A program made the position numbers and the translations under genes. Below, piece by piece: positions 1 to 8,536 of a stretch of DNA of 64,000 nt. Each line of letters begins with the position of its first letter. Within the stretch, counting starts at the first letter, position 1. Origin of the DNA: Pectinatus haikarae (GTDB lineage Bacteria > Bacillota > Negativicutes > Selenomonadales > Selenomonadaceae); NCBI RefSeq assembly GCF_030813505.1, contig NZ_JAUSUE010000012.1. One strand, given 5' to 3'. Under the pieces are notes generated by a model that saw nothing but the letters and a program-made list of their open reading frames with translations, had not been told where the DNA came from and made no database searches.

Positions 1-1
1 A

Positions 2-1167
2 GTAGGCGACTTAAAGCAGTGGCTGAAGGAAAACAAAGAAAAATTGCTTGAATCCTTGCGAAAAGGGAAATACATTCCTCAACCCGTGAAAAGGGTTGAA
101 ATTCCGAAACCGGATGGAGGAATCCGAAAACTAGGAATACCCACCGTGCTTGATCGACTCATTCGGCAGGCAATTGCGCAAGTGATGACGCCTATCTTCG
201 AGAAGATATTTTCAGCAAGAAGCTATGGATTTCGACCGGGAAGAAATACGCAGCAGGCAATTAAACAAGCCGAAGCGTACTACCGGGAGGGATACACGAA
301 GGTAGTAGGTATCGACTTAGCACAATATTTCGATACGGTAAATCATGACATGCTTATCAACATGGTCCGAGAAGAAATCAAGGATGAACGAGTGATTGCG
401 CTCATCCGAAGATACCTGAAAAGTGGAGTTATGGAAGGTGGCATAGTCAGTCCTAACAGATCGGGAACCCCGCAGGGAGGAAAATCTATCACCCCTGTTG
501 TCGAATATCTATCTGACAAAGTTTGGCCAACTGTTGGAGAAGCGCAGACGTAAGTTCGTGAGATATCAGATGACTGCAATATCTATGTTCGAACAGAACG
601 TGCAGCAAAGCGGGTAATGGAAAATTGCGTAAAGTTCCTAGAAGGAAAACTGAAGTTACAGGTAAACAGAAGGAAAAGCCGAGTTGGTAGCCCATTGAAG
701 GTGAAATTTCTGGGATTCTCATTGCACAAAGTGGTGAGAAAAATTGGAATACGTCCGCATGGAAAAGTGCTGAAACGCTTTAAAAAGAAGATTAAAGAAA
801 TAACGAGCCGAAGTCGTGGACGATCGATTCAAGACATACTGCAAGAATTGAGAAATATACCACAGGCTGGTTAAGCTACTTTTCTATAGCGAATATGCGG
901 ACGCAGATGCAGGAGATAAATAAGTGGATACGGCGCAGGTTGCGGATGTATCTATGGAAGCAGTGGAAGAAAATATCCACTCGGTTTATGAATCTGCAGA
1001 AACTAGGTTTAGATAGAAATAAAGCTTGGCAGTATGCCAATACCCGACTAGGCTATTGGCGCGTGGCTGGAAGTGTTATTTTGAAAAGGACACTAACAGA
1101 CAAATACCTCGAATCTCTTGGCTATATGAACATAGCGAAGAAATACGAGGTATTCCATTTACGTTAA
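2..1167 (+). pseudogene. ltrA: Group II intron reverse transcriptase/maturase, frameshifted and 5'-truncated by the window edge
   Basis: The reading frame is already open at the first bases and encodes fingers/palm motifs of a group II intron-encoded protein: PKPDGGIRKLGIPT, RSYGFRPGR, the catalytic VGIDLAQYFDTVNHD and GTPQGG. Three lesions break it. One extra base follows GTPQGG (about 481-486). One base is missing in the catalytic YADD box (about 560-566, frame now reads ISDD). A third shift lies near 850-860, just before the thumb. The last frame (895-1167) carries the C-terminal maturase end with GYWRVAGS. In an intact element this protein drives intron splicing and retrohoming; this copy cannot be active. 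Upstream intron RNA domains lie outside the window. Confidence 0.88.
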
Positions 1168-1175
1168 GTTATTGA

Positions 1176-1207
1176 ACCGCCGTATACCGAACGGTACGTA
1201 CGGTGGT
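1176..1207 (+). ncRNA. Group II intron domain V-like hairpin
   Basis: Just downstream of the maturase remnant the sequence folds as ACCGCCGTATACC / GGTACGTACGGTGGT around a GAAC loop. This is the place and shape of domain V, the catalytic core hairpin of bacterial group II introns. The loop is not a clean GNRA, so the assignment rests on position and stem. It marks the approximate 3' end of the intron. Confidence 0.5.
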
Positions 1208-1332
1208 GTAATAGCATTGAGATAAAAGTACATTTTGATACTAGCGTGCAATGAGAGTTCTTCAAGTTTTATGTAGTGGTGTAAAATAGTTTATGCTTTT
1301 GGGAAAAATTCGTAAAATGAAGATTTATCATT

Positions 1333-1674
1333 GATCTAAAGCCAATTTATAAAGCAACAATGGAAGAAACTGCCTTATTTGCCTTAGATGAATTTGAGAC
1401 TAAATAGAACTGTAAATATTCGTTAGGTGTAAAATTTTGGAGGGCTAATTGGAATGAAATCTCTACCATGTTCAAATATTCCCCTGAAATACGCAAATTA
1501 ATTTATACAACTAATGCTATTGAAAATTTCAACCGTCAATTACGAAAAGCAACCAAGACAAAAAATGCTTTTGTTTCGGATAACGCTTTAATGAAATTGC
1601 TATATTTAACAACGATCAGCATCGTGGATAAATAGACAATGCCAATTCGTAATTGGGGAGATTATACTCGATAA
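1333..1674 (+). pseudogene. IS256-family (mutator type) transposase, C-terminal remnant
   Basis: One frame translates to the C-terminal part of an IS256-type transposase, with the diagnostic block EIRKLIYTTNAIENFNRQLR followed by KATKTKNAF. The frame has stops at about 1405 and 1633, and the N-terminal two thirds with the first catalytic aspartates is absent. It is a dead relic beside the group II intron relic. Confidence 0.8.
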
Positions 1675-1795
1675 CCTCATGATTACTTTGGTGACCGTGT
1701 CAAAATATCAGTATAAAATTCAACTTGATTTTATACTGATATTTGGATTCAAGAAATGTGATTATATGAAGAAGTAAGTCTTCGCGCAACTTTTT

Positions 1796-3220
1796 TTAAC
1801 TAAAATTGAATACAATCAATTTTTCTTCCGTTAATTCACGCACGGCGTATTCAGGACCTTCTCTGCCGATTCCACTGTCTTTAACACCACCGTAGGGCAT
1901 ATTGTCCATGCGGAATGTAGAACCGTCATTTATGATAACGCCGCCTGTTTCTATTTTTTCAGCACAAAGTCGAGCTACAGATAGGGATTTTGTGAATACA
2001 CCTGCCTGCAATCCGTATGTGGAATTGTTCACTGCTGCAATTGCCTCGTCTATTGTATCATAAGGTATTATCGAAAATACGGGTGCGAAAGTTTCTTTGC
2101 AAATAACATTCATATTTTCTTTTGTGTTCGTCAAAATGGTCGGATTGAAGAAAGAACCATTTCTCTTGCCGCCGATCAATAGCCTTGCGCCGCCCTTAAC
2201 GGCATCGTTTACCCATTTTTCAATACGGACGGCTTCCTTTTCGGCAATCATCGGGCCAATATCAGTATTTTCTTCTATAGGATTGCCGACTTTCAACGTT
2301 TTTGTATATTCTACGGCTGCAGTGCAAAATTCTTCAAAAATATTTTTTTGTACATAGACACGCTGACAAGATATGCACACCTGTCCTGCGTTTACAAAGG
2401 CATACTTTGCACATAGTTGAGCAGTCATTTTTATATTTTCAATATCATTATGCACAATATTTGCTGAATTGGAACCCAATTCCAAAGCGATTTTTCTGAA
2501 GCCGGCAGCTTTCTGCAATTCCTTGCCGACAGGAACACTTCCGGTAAAGGAAAACATTTTTATTCGCGGATCGTTCACCAGTAAGTCACCTACAAGAGAG
2601 CCTTTGCCCATGACTAAATTCAAAAATCCGGCAGGCAATCCTGCATCGGCAAAAGCATCACAGAGCAACGAGGCTGTCAGGGGAGTCGCTGATGCAGGTT
2701 TATATACTACCGTATTGCCCGCTGCCAGGGCGGGACCTATTTTGTGGCATGCCAAATTAACCGGGAAATTAAAAGGAGTTATGGCACAGACGACACCGAG
2801 AGGCATTCTTTTGGTATATGCCAACCGATTTTCACAGCCAGGGGCTCCCTGAATAGGAACCATCTCTCCGGTGAGGCGTTTTGCCTCTTCTGCGGATAAG
2901 ATAAGCGTCTGATATGAGCGGGATATTTCCCCCATGGCATCCTTTATTGGTTTGCCGGCTTCTGCCAACAGGGTTTCTGCAAATTCACGCTGACGCTGCA
3001 TGACGTTGGCTGCGGCCTTCATCAATATATCATATCGTTGATAAGGTGTCAGTTTTACGGTATCGAATGCTTTTTGAGCGGCATCAACAGCCATTTTTAT
3101 CTCTTTCTCACCGGCGGTGTAAATGGTTGCAAAAGCTTCACCGGTGACCTTATCGTAAACTTCATCTGTCGATGCAGAGGTAATTTTCTTTCCATCAATA
3201 AATAATTCATATTGTTTCAT
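1796..3220 (-). CDS. NAD(P)-dependent aldehyde dehydrogenase
   Basis: Full-length 474-aa aldehyde dehydrogenase, which oxidises an aldehyde to the acid with NAD(P)+ in the cytosol. The catalytic set is visible: Asn151 in TPFNFP, Glu247 in ALELGS and nucleophile Cys282 in NAGQVCISC, plus the nucleotide-binding FTGSVPVG at about 225 and the C-terminal MPYGGVKDSGIGREG block. The QVCISCQR context and length resemble the lactaldehyde/succinate-semialdehyde/non-phosphorylating GAPDH branch; the substrate cannot be fixed from sequence. The ATG is preceded by GGGAGG at 7 nt. It is monocistronic between mobile debris and an unrelated gene. Confidence 0.93.
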   Translation of the reverse strand: MKQYELFIDGKKITSASTDEVYDKVTGEAFATIYTAGEKEIKMAVDAAQKAFDTVKLTPYQRYDILMKAAANVMQRQREFAETLLAEAGKPIKDAMGEISRSYQTLILSAEEAKRLTGEMVPIQGAPGCENRLAYTKRMPLGVVCAITPFNFPVNLACHKIGPALAAGNTVVYKPASATPLTASLLCDAFADAGLPAGFLNLVMGKGSLVGDLLVNDPRIKMFSFTGSVPVGKELQKAAGFRKIALELGSNSANIVHNDIENIKMTAQLCAKYAFVNAGQVCISCQRVYVQKNIFEEFCTAAVEYTKTLKVGNPIEENTDIGPMIAEKEAVRIEKWVNDAVKGGARLLIGGKRNGSFFNPTILTNTKENMNVICKETFAPVFSIIPYDTIDEAIAAVNNSTYGLQAGVFTKSLSVARLCAEKIETGGVIINDGSTFRMDNMPYGGVKDSGIGREGPEYAVRELTEEKLIVFNFS

Positions 3221-3526
3221 TCAATGGCCTCCCTATAGGTAATCATAATATATAGTGATACTTATTCATTCTTTAAATCATCAAGCTGTTTTTGCGATTA
3301 AAGTTTGCTGTACCCAAGATAGCATGAATAAGATCTATATTTATATTATACAACTTTACTGGTAATACCTGCTGGCATATACTTTTTTCTATGTGATATT
3401 AATAAATATTCGCACACTAATCTGTTGAAAAGCGTGCGAATAAAAACGAACATATTAAAAATTTGACATCCGTTAGTGAAATTATAAAGGGCAGCATATA
3501 AGAAAGGATATTTATAATTGTGTAAA
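3221..3526. other. Intergenic region without a gene
   Basis: AT-rich stretch between the aldehyde dehydrogenase and the next leftward gene. It presumably contains the dehydrogenase promoter, but no convincing -35/-10 pair was found. The only structure seen is the inverted repeat at 3408-3441. A 66-codon open frame here has no ribosome binding site and no recognisable protein features. Confidence 0.5.
3408..3441 (-). terminator. Inverted repeat, possible terminator
   Basis: ATTCGCAC and GTGCGAAT form an 8-bp stem around an 18-nt loop about 85 bp after the stop of the leftward DUF2939-like gene. On the minus strand it is followed by ATTTATT, a weak U tract, so termination is plausible but not certain. 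Confidence 0.35.
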
Positions 3527-4582
3527 TTATGGTATTTCGGGAACAAATAGTGCCGGCATTTTATTTATTATGTCGGATACTTTTTGTTCGAGAACCAAAG
3601 CCGATTGATGGCTGTATTCAGCCTTTACCAGACTGGCTTTTGAATTTTTCCCTATACCGGCAGCAAAATATTTCCATGCCTCCATCGTTTTGGCATTGCT
3701 CTGCAATCGTAATATATGCAGATGCAGTGCGCCCGCGGGTACATTTACATTTTGCAGATATTCCTCATGCGATTTATATGCCGGAATTATTTCTGACAGT
3801 ATAAAGTTTTGTATTAGAGTCCGTTTATCGGCTGATACATCAGAGCCTATGGTTTTCGTCATTGTCAAAAATTTTGTCTGCAATCCTTGGAATATACGAT
3901 TATACTCCGTTGTCCTGTCTTTTGTATCTTTTATGTATGAAGCTATATCAACATTGCACAAATCACGTACATGAATAAGATAGTCACGGTAATTGATAAT
4001 TTTTGTTATTTGCCATATGCCTTCAGTATTTTTCTGCAGCTGTAATTCAAGAACAAAATCCGTATCAGTATACCTGTCTGCAACGGTCACAGGAATAATG
4101 TAATTGCCATTGTCATCTTTTATCAATGAACCTATTTTTCTCACGGACGTGTTGCGAAGCATAGAGCGTTCCAGCAGTTCATCATAGTCTATTCCGAGTT
4201 CTCTGCCTTTTAATACAGATGTTCCCGTTGGGTCGTGCCATACATCATCCTTTAAATAAGTATCCAGCATTGTTAATGTCCCGTCGCAGACGTTCTTTTT
4301 GATCAATTTATAGAATTGATCAAAAATCTGTTTTATTTTCGGGGGCATGTTACTGTTATATGTAAATAAATCGCCGGTTACATCATCATAGCCGAATGAT
4401 ACCACCGAGTCTAAATCTATTGTGCGCATCAATAGGGTGGTATTATTATTTTGATAAGCAAAGCGCAGCTGCGTTGCTGTATACCATGGAGTGTACATAA
4501 AGAACACGAAACTGGCATATAATGCCAGCAAAACTATCGCGAAAATAAGAACTATCTTGTTCTGCCTAAAGCAATTACGCAT
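3527..4582 (-). CDS. Membrane-anchored DUF2939-like protein
   Basis: 351 aa. Residues 9-30 form one hydrophobic segment (IVLIFAIVLLALYASFVFFM), so the protein is probably anchored in the cytoplasmic membrane with the rest outside. Right after it comes YTATQLRFAYQNNNTTLLM, which resembles the start of DUF2939 proteins, a family of unknown function. Residues 100-250 look like a mixed alpha/beta domain. No catalytic motif is visible. It lies between two unrelated leftward genes with gaps over 100 bp, so it is probably transcribed alone. Confidence 0.65.
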   Translation of the reverse strand: MRNCFRQNKIVLIFAIVLLALYASFVFFMYTPWYTATQLRFAYQNNNTTLLMRTIDLDSVVSFGYDDVTGDLFTYNSNMPPKIKQIFDQFYKLIKKNVCDGTLTMLDTYLKDDVWHDPTGTSVLKGRELGIDYDELLERSMLRNTSVRKIGSLIKDDNGNYIIPVTVADRYTDTDFVLELQLQKNTEGIWQITKIINYRDYLIHVRDLCNVDIASYIKDTKDRTTEYNRIFQGLQTKFLTMTKTIGSDVSADKRTLIQNFILSEIIPAYKSHEEYLQNVNVPAGALHLHILRLQSNAKTMEAWKYFAAGIGKNSKASLVKAEYSHQSALVLEQKVSDIINKMPALFVPEIP

Positions 4583-4705
4583 TAAATATTATATCCCTTC
4601 ACCTGTAAAATCATGAAAAATATCAGCTGTTTTGCAAAAATGAGTCACAGCATTTTTATTATACTATATTTTTCTGATAATTACACTGCTAATAATATCT
4701 TCTCT

Positions 4706-5677
4706 CTAATTGACAATATTTATATCCTTGAGAAATTTGTGAAGCACGTCATAATATTCTCTGGGATCGCTGTTTAGAGAGACCGCATGTGCCGCATTAG
4801 GAAAGATATGAAACTCTTTATAGGAAGAACCTGCATCGTATAAGCTTTGCATAGCTGTTTTCGGTATGAGCGCATCAGCGCCGCCATGCAAGAATAAAAT
4901 TGGGCTTTGGGTTTTTACAACCGATTTTATGGGTGATAGATCTGCCATAGTTTCTCCTGTGTGCCAATACATAGAGAGCTGACAATAAAACCATAACGCA
5001 CTGATGATAAAATTTTCCTGCGGCATTTGAAGAAACATCCGCAGTTTTTCACGGTAAACAAGGGCCAAATCGTCATAGGCGCTGTCTTCCACATAAAAGT
5101 CCGCTTTTACAGGTGTGTTCGCTCCACTGTGCAGTAATGCATAAGCTCCGCCAAGAGAAACGCCGTGTATGCCTATCTGATCATTGGCCTTTCTGTCTCT
5201 GAGATAGCCAATCCATTCGTCGATATCACCAACTTCATTTTTTCCCCAGGTCATCTGACCGCCGCTTTGTCCATGACCGCGCAGGTCCACTAAGAGAACA
5301 TTGAAGCCCAGTCTTTGGTAAAGCGGCACATAATCTATCGACATTGATCTGTTTTGATACAAGCCATGCAATATGAGGACGGCTTTCTTTGAAGAAACAG
5401 GATTTTTTATATATGTACCGGCAAGTGTATACCCATCCTTTGTGGTTATTTCAGCCCGTTCCCATCCTTTCTTTGCCTCTACGGTTTCTATCCTATCGAC
5501 ATTCTGTGAATAATCGGCCAGGGCAGGTACCAGATAATCAACCTGTTGTTTATTCATCATTAAGTAAAGTGTATTGCCGATGATTATACCTAGTATATTT
5601 ATAATTATAAATATACCAATAAAAAAACCGGCGAAAAAATAAATAGTTTTGTGAAAGATGTGCATTGTTATATTCAC
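4706..5677 (-). CDS. Alpha/beta-hydrolase with N-terminal membrane anchor
   Basis: 323 aa. A hydrophobic segment at residues 13-38 acts as a membrane anchor or uncleaved signal. The alpha/beta-hydrolase core follows: oxyanion HGLYQN (104-109), DLRGHGQSGG (131-140), nucleophile Ser174 in HGVSLGG, acid Asp268 in HGGADALIP and His297 in NAAHAV. The arrangement resembles the YqkD/BEM46-like group of hydrolases, whose substrates are mostly unknown. It would act as an esterase or peptidase on the outer face of the membrane. It is transcribed leftward, diverging from the tRNA-Ala genes. Confidence 0.85.
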   Translation of the reverse strand: MNITMHIFHKTIYFFAGFFIGIFIIINILGIIIGNTLYLMMNKQQVDYLVPALADYSQNVDRIETVEAKKGWERAEITTKDGYTLAGTYIKNPVSSKKAVLILHGLYQNRSMSIDYVPLYQRLGFNVLLVDLRGHGQSGGQMTWGKNEVGDIDEWIGYLRDRKANDQIGIHGVSLGGAYALLHSGANTPVKADFYVEDSAYDDLALVYREKLRMFLQMPQENFIISALWFYCQLSMYWHTGETMADLSPIKSVVKTQSPILFLHGGADALIPKTAMQSLYDAGSSYKEFHIFPNAAHAVSLNSDPREYYDVLHKFLKDINIVN

Positions 5678-5785
5678 CTGAGTTTAAAATGTAAAATGGT
5701 TGTTAAAATAATAAGTCTGTTTCTATATAATGTCAACGTCTATGACGTATAAATGCTGACGGCTATTATTTTCTGCATATTTTTC

Positions 5786-5814
5786 TTGCATTTGATATTC
5801 AAATGCCATATAAT
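5786..5814 (+). promoter_or_regulatory. Sigma-70 promoter of the tRNA-Ala pair
   Basis: TTGCAT, a 17-bp spacer and TATAAT. The expected start of transcription is near 5821, about 28 bp before the first tRNA. Confidence 0.7.
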
Positions 5815-5848
5815 AATATGCAGTGTCAAGAGGCCTTCGACAAACTGT

Positions 5849-5924
5849 GGGGATGTAGCTCAGCTGGGAGAGCGTACGGTTCGCATCCGTAAGGTCGAGA
5901 GTTCAATCCTCTTCATCTCCACCA
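5849..5924 (+). tRNA. tRNA-Ala, anticodon CGC
   Basis: 76-nt cloverleaf with acceptor GGGGATG/CATCTCC, D-arm around AGCTCAGCTGGGAGAGC, anticodon stem TACGG/CCGTA around TTCGCAT, TPsiC arm GAGAG-TTCAATC-CTCTT and an encoded CCA. The anticodon CGC reads GCG (Ala). Confidence 0.93.
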
Positions 5925-5934
5925 AATTTAATAT

Positions 5935-6010
5935 GGGGACGTAGCTCAGTTGGGAGAGTGCTTGAATGGCATTCAAGAGGTCGAGGGTTCGATCCCCTTC
6001 GTCTCCACCA
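5935..6010 (+). tRNA. tRNA-Ala, anticodon GGC; prophage attachment site
   Basis: 76-nt tRNA with acceptor GGGGACG/CGTCTCC, anticodon stem CTTGA/TCAAG around ATGGCAT, and an encoded CCA. The anticodon GGC reads GCC/GCT (Ala). It follows the first tRNA by 10 nt and shares its transcript. Its 3' half, from the anticodon stem, is duplicated at 44074-44125, so the prophage inserted here and rebuilt the gene from attL. Confidence 0.95.
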
Positions 6011-6011
6011 T
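5960..6011 (+). repeat. attL core, 52-bp direct repeat
   Basis: Identical over 52 bp to 44074-44125. It starts at the base before the anticodon stem of tRNA-Ala(GGC) and runs through the encoded CCA plus one base. This is typical of tyrosine integrases that use the 3' part of a tRNA gene. Confidence 0.95.
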
Positions 6012-6036
6012 TGTAAATAAAGGATTGTGGCAATTT

Positions 6037-6079
6037 GGGCACAGACATTCAAGTATAATATGGGCACAAATCGGGCACA
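6037..6079 (+). promoter_or_regulatory. Integrase arm-type sites, left side
   Basis: Three copies of GGGCACA at 6037, 6062 and 6073, just inside attL. The same heptamer occurs twice just inside attR. In the circular phage these five copies would flank the att core, as expected for arm sites bound by the N-terminal domain of a tyrosine integrase. Confidence 0.6.
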
Positions 6080-6160
6080 ACTTCATAGAATAATGATAGG
6101 CAGTATCTAATACGAAGATATTGCTTATTTTTTTTTATAAATTATTTTAAAAATAAAAAA

Positions 6161-6197
6161 AGCCCTCAGCACTGGTTTTATGCCAATGTTGAGGGCT
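6161..6197 (-). terminator. Rho-independent terminator of the late operon
   Basis: Stem AGCCCTCA/TGAGGGCT, extended inward by further pairs, with runs of A on the left and T on the right of the plus strand. It lies 7 bp after the stop codon of the last leftward phage gene and can also act in the other direction. Confidence 0.85.
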
Positions 6198-6203
6198 TTT
6201 TCG

Positions 6204-6821
6204 TTACCACGTATATTCTAATTTCACAATCGTCGCCTTGTCATCAAAATTATAATCAACACCAACACCGAGATACTTGCCATCTTTCGTAATTTTCTTT
6301 GCGACAGAATAACCAATTTCTTTCGGGCTCGGATTATCTATCGCTTTCGGTGCGTAGCTGACCGTATGAAGGATTTTTTTGTAAGCTTGAACATTATACT
6401 GGTTCAGGCTTATTTGCGTGTCCTGCGGTAATTTGGAGGTGTCTACCGTTTCGGTCGGGTTGGATGGCTCTGTCACGATTGCAAAGTCGGCTCCGGCTTT
6501 TTCCTGTGCAGTTTTTTCGGCTGCCGGTGCTTCGCTTGCTGTCGTGTAGACAATGTATTGCGGCTGTTGACCGGACGATACAATATATTTTATTTCTTTA
6601 GCGGCTTCCTGCGCTTGACCAGTAGATATAGGCACCTGTGCATTGCTGGCAGCCTGCTCGACACCAGCCGGTGTTTCCGCTTGCTGTTGCGATTCATTTG
6701 TCACCGGCTTGGCCGGGTGCAAATGTTCATATATGAAATATGCGCTGATACCTAAAATAACAGCGGCCAGCGCACCTACGATGATCTTCTTATGATTTTT
6801 TATAAAGCTGATACCAGCCAT
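6204..6821 (-). CDS. Putative inner-membrane spanin-like / lysis-associated protein
   Basis: 205 aa and the last gene of the late operon. Residues 13-30 form one membrane segment after a basic start, then a Gln/Ala/Glu-rich linker (35-100) and a C-terminal domain (about 140-205) ending in KATIVKLEYTW. One N-terminal anchor plus a long periplasmic part beside a lysin fits an inner-membrane spanin subunit of a phage infecting a diderm host. No outer-membrane lipoprotein partner was seen, so the role is tentative. The start is set by AAGGAGTGGTGAT before the ATG. Confidence 0.5.
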   Translation of the reverse strand: MAGISFIKNHKKIIVGALAAVILGISAYFIYEHLHPAKPVTNESQQQAETPAGVEQAASNAQVPISTGQAQEAAKEIKYIVSSGQQPQYIVYTTASEAPAAEKTAQEKAGADFAIVTEPSNPTETVDTSKLPQDTQISLNQYNVQAYKKILHTVSYAPKAIDNPSPKEIGYSVAKKITKDGKYLGVGVDYNFDDKATIVKLEYTW

Positions 6822-6832
6822 ATCACCACTCC

Positions 6833-7141
6833 TTACATAGTCAGTCGGACCGCAATGTAGATCAATGCTGCGATCTTGGCATAATTAAATATGTCCGCCT
6901 TATGATCGTCCCACCAGCTTGTAACATCTGTCTCTGCTGTCGTAATAGCTTCTGAAGCTTCAGTTTTGAGCTGCGCTTCCTTAGTCTTTATCTTTTCTTC
7001 AATGTTATTTATTTCTGCGGTGAAAAGATTTTCTCCCTTTGCTTTCAGGTCCGTAATTGCAGCCTGCATGTTTGTAATATCAGCCTTTATCGCTGCTTCA
7101 TCTTCTGTCACCGTTTGCGTGGTCGTGGTTTCGTTTGCCAT
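6833..7141 (-). CDS. Small coiled-coil protein with C-terminal membrane anchor, holin-like
   Basis: 102 aa. Residues 14-75 are charged and helical, likely a coiled coil (IKADITNMQAAITDLKAKG). The only hydrophobic segment is at the end (IFNYAKIAALIYIAVRLTM). It follows the lysin by 21 bp with AAGGGAG at the right distance. A tail-anchored protein in the lysis cluster could be a holin accessory or antiholin. No family is recognised. Confidence 0.5.
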   Translation of the reverse strand: MANETTTTQTVTEDEAAIKADITNMQAAITDLKAKGENLFTAEINNIEEKIKTKEAQLKTEASEAITTAETDVTSWWDDHKADIFNYAKIAALIYIAVRLTM

Positions 7142-7162
7142 TTTTAAAACTCCCTTTCAAAA

Positions 7163-7747
7163 TTACTCATAATATTCGCTTGCGTCATAAGGCAATTCAT
7201 CACTGTAACGGTCTGTATACTGCCATATCTTTACGATGCGTTCAGGATGTTCAATCTGAAAGCTGTTCTCATGATAGCCGTATTGCGCTGGCCAGATCGG
7301 CACATAATCCGGCAGACAAGTTAGATCAATCTGATTAGATAACCAGTTATAAGAACTGTACAGCCCAACATAGCCATAACCAGCCGCGTTTAGCGCTGTG
7401 ATAAACGCAGTAATTGGATATACAACATTTCGCGGACCAGATAACATGCTGTCATCTTCCGCGTCGTACCAGATGCCCAATTCCGGATTTTTACCGTCCA
7501 GATAAGTTTTTATCCACGCGTCAACCTGCGCTGCTTCGACTTTTGCGGTATCAACATTAGCAGCATGACCATAATAATACACGCCATATTTTAAGCCATG
7601 AGCGACTGCATTGTTGACGTGATCAATAAACATATCATCAAGCTTTGAGCGCTCGCCTATTTTCAAGATGACGCCGCCGATGCCGGCATCGGCAATCGCT
7701 TGCCAGTTTACATTTTCCTGCCATGCGGACAGATCAATAATTTTCAT
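7163..7747 (-). CDS. Endolysin, GH25 lysozyme (N-acetylmuramidase)
   Basis: About 194 aa, the length of a bare GH25 catalytic domain with no separate cell-wall binding repeats. The N-terminal KIIDLSAWQ carries the first catalytic Asp, and GIWYDAEDD near residue 90 is the DxE motif. The barrel ends with VKIWQYTDR. It cleaves the muramic acid-glucosamine bond of peptidoglycan for host lysis. Two in-frame upstream starts (ATG at 7756, TTG at 7753) are nearer the GGAGG; 7747 is the ATG directly before the domain. It overlaps the upstream 68-aa gene by 14 bp. Confidence 0.88.
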   Translation of the reverse strand: MKIIDLSAWQENVNWQAIADAGIGGVILKIGERSKLDDMFIDHVNNAVAHGLKYGVYYYGHAANVDTAKVEAAQVDAWIKTYLDGKNPELGIWYDAEDDSMLSGPRNVVYPITAFITALNAAGYGYVGLYSSYNWLSNQIDLTCLPDYVPIWPAQYGYHENSFQIEHPERIVKIWQYTDRYSDELPYDASEYYE

Positions 7748-7940
7748 AGTCAACATTTACCTCCGTTTTAAAAATTTCCCCGTTACCGCCTAAGTCAACG
7801 GTATGCCCGTCAAAAGTTGCACCAGGGAACGTGTTGATAATACTTTCGTTAGGATTATGGCTTTCTTTAAAAATCTGCTGTATTTTGTCCAGTTCATCTG
7901 CTGCGATATCTGCTCCGGCCTTAGTTACTGTTATTATCAT
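7734..7940 (-). CDS. Small phage protein of unknown function
   Basis: 68 aa (MIITVTKAGADIAADELDK...). It sits between the holin and the lysin and overlaps both: its start lies inside the holin 3' end and its stop inside the lysin start. It is hydrophilic, with no membrane segment or motif. The ATG at 7940 is preferred over an upstream in-frame start because the upstream part only shadows the holin gene. Its position suggests a lysis-cassette accessory. Confidence 0.5.
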   Translation of the reverse strand: MIITVTKAGADIAADELDKIQQIFKESHNPNESIINTFPGATFDGHTVDLGGNGEIFKTEVNVDYENY

Positions 7941-8181
7941 TTTTATCTTTCCTTTCATACGGTTTATCGCCGTCACTACTGTTTTTCCAGCTGTCCATGA
8001 TGTATTTAACCATAGCCAATACTCCCGCACCTCCCAAGGTCGTAAAGCCATCCCAACATGACTTTATATCAAACTTTGTCCCGTACAGAGCATTGGCAAA
8101 ATAACCAACGGACCAAAACAAAAACAGGAGCATGAACGCCCCCGTTATTGCTTCAATCATATACTTTTGTATATTTTTCAA
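7921..8181 (-). CDS. Holin
   Basis: 86 aa. Two hydrophobic segments (about 10-32 and 48-62) and a very hydrophilic, charged C-terminus (KNSSDGDKPYERKDKND). This is the layout of small phage holins that make membrane lesions for lysin release. The start is TTG with AAGGAGTGAG 8 nt upstream. It is directly upstream of the small lysis gene and the GH25 lysin. Confidence 0.7.
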   Translation of the reverse strand: MKNIQKYMIEAITGAFMLLFLFWSVGYFANALYGTKFDIKSCWDGFTTLGGAGVLAMVKYIMDSWKNSSDGDKPYERKDKNDNNSN

Positions 8182-8216
8182 GCTCTCACTCCTTTCCTAG
8201 ATACCGATTTTTGAGA

Positions 8217-8456
8217 TCACCGCCTTTCCGTAATCGACTCCTCAAGATGATCAATACGATGATGAGCCGACTTCGTACTCTCTTCAACTTTTACAAGCCG
8301 CAGGTCCATCATTTGTGATCTTTCACCGAGCTTTTCAACACTTTTATCAAGTTTCTGGATAGAAACATTAAGCGGCCTGAGGATAAAATAACTAAATACA
8401 CAGCCAATAAAAGTCATGACTATTGTTGACTGTACCATCACTTGTAACCATTCCAA
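8217..8456 (-). CDS. XhlA-like membrane/coiled-coil protein (lysis accessory)
   Basis: 79 aa. One N-terminal membrane segment (residues 8-27) is followed by a heptad-rich coiled coil (VSIQKLDKSVEKLGER ... VEESTKSAHHRID). The layout resembles haemolysin XhlA-type proteins that work with a holin, though XhlA proteins usually have the anchor at the other end. TTG start with GAGGTGGTG upstream. Confidence 0.5.
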   Translation of the reverse strand: MEWLQVMVQSTIVMTFIGCVFSYFILRPLNVSIQKLDKSVEKLGERSQMMDLRLVKVEESTKSAHHRIDHLEESITERR

Positions 8457-8536
8457 GCAATCACCACCTCATTTATTGCATAAAAATAGCCGCTCTATGG
8501 CGGCAGGAAGATCGTATTTTCATAATCATTTTCCTC

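Noticed and set aside
3346..3546. 66-codon leftward open frame
   Set aside because: No ribosome site, AT-rich random composition, overlaps the start side of no operon; it spans a hairpin and looks non-coding.
5753..6048. Two short frames over the tRNA-Ala genes
   Set aside because: They translate the tRNA genes themselves.
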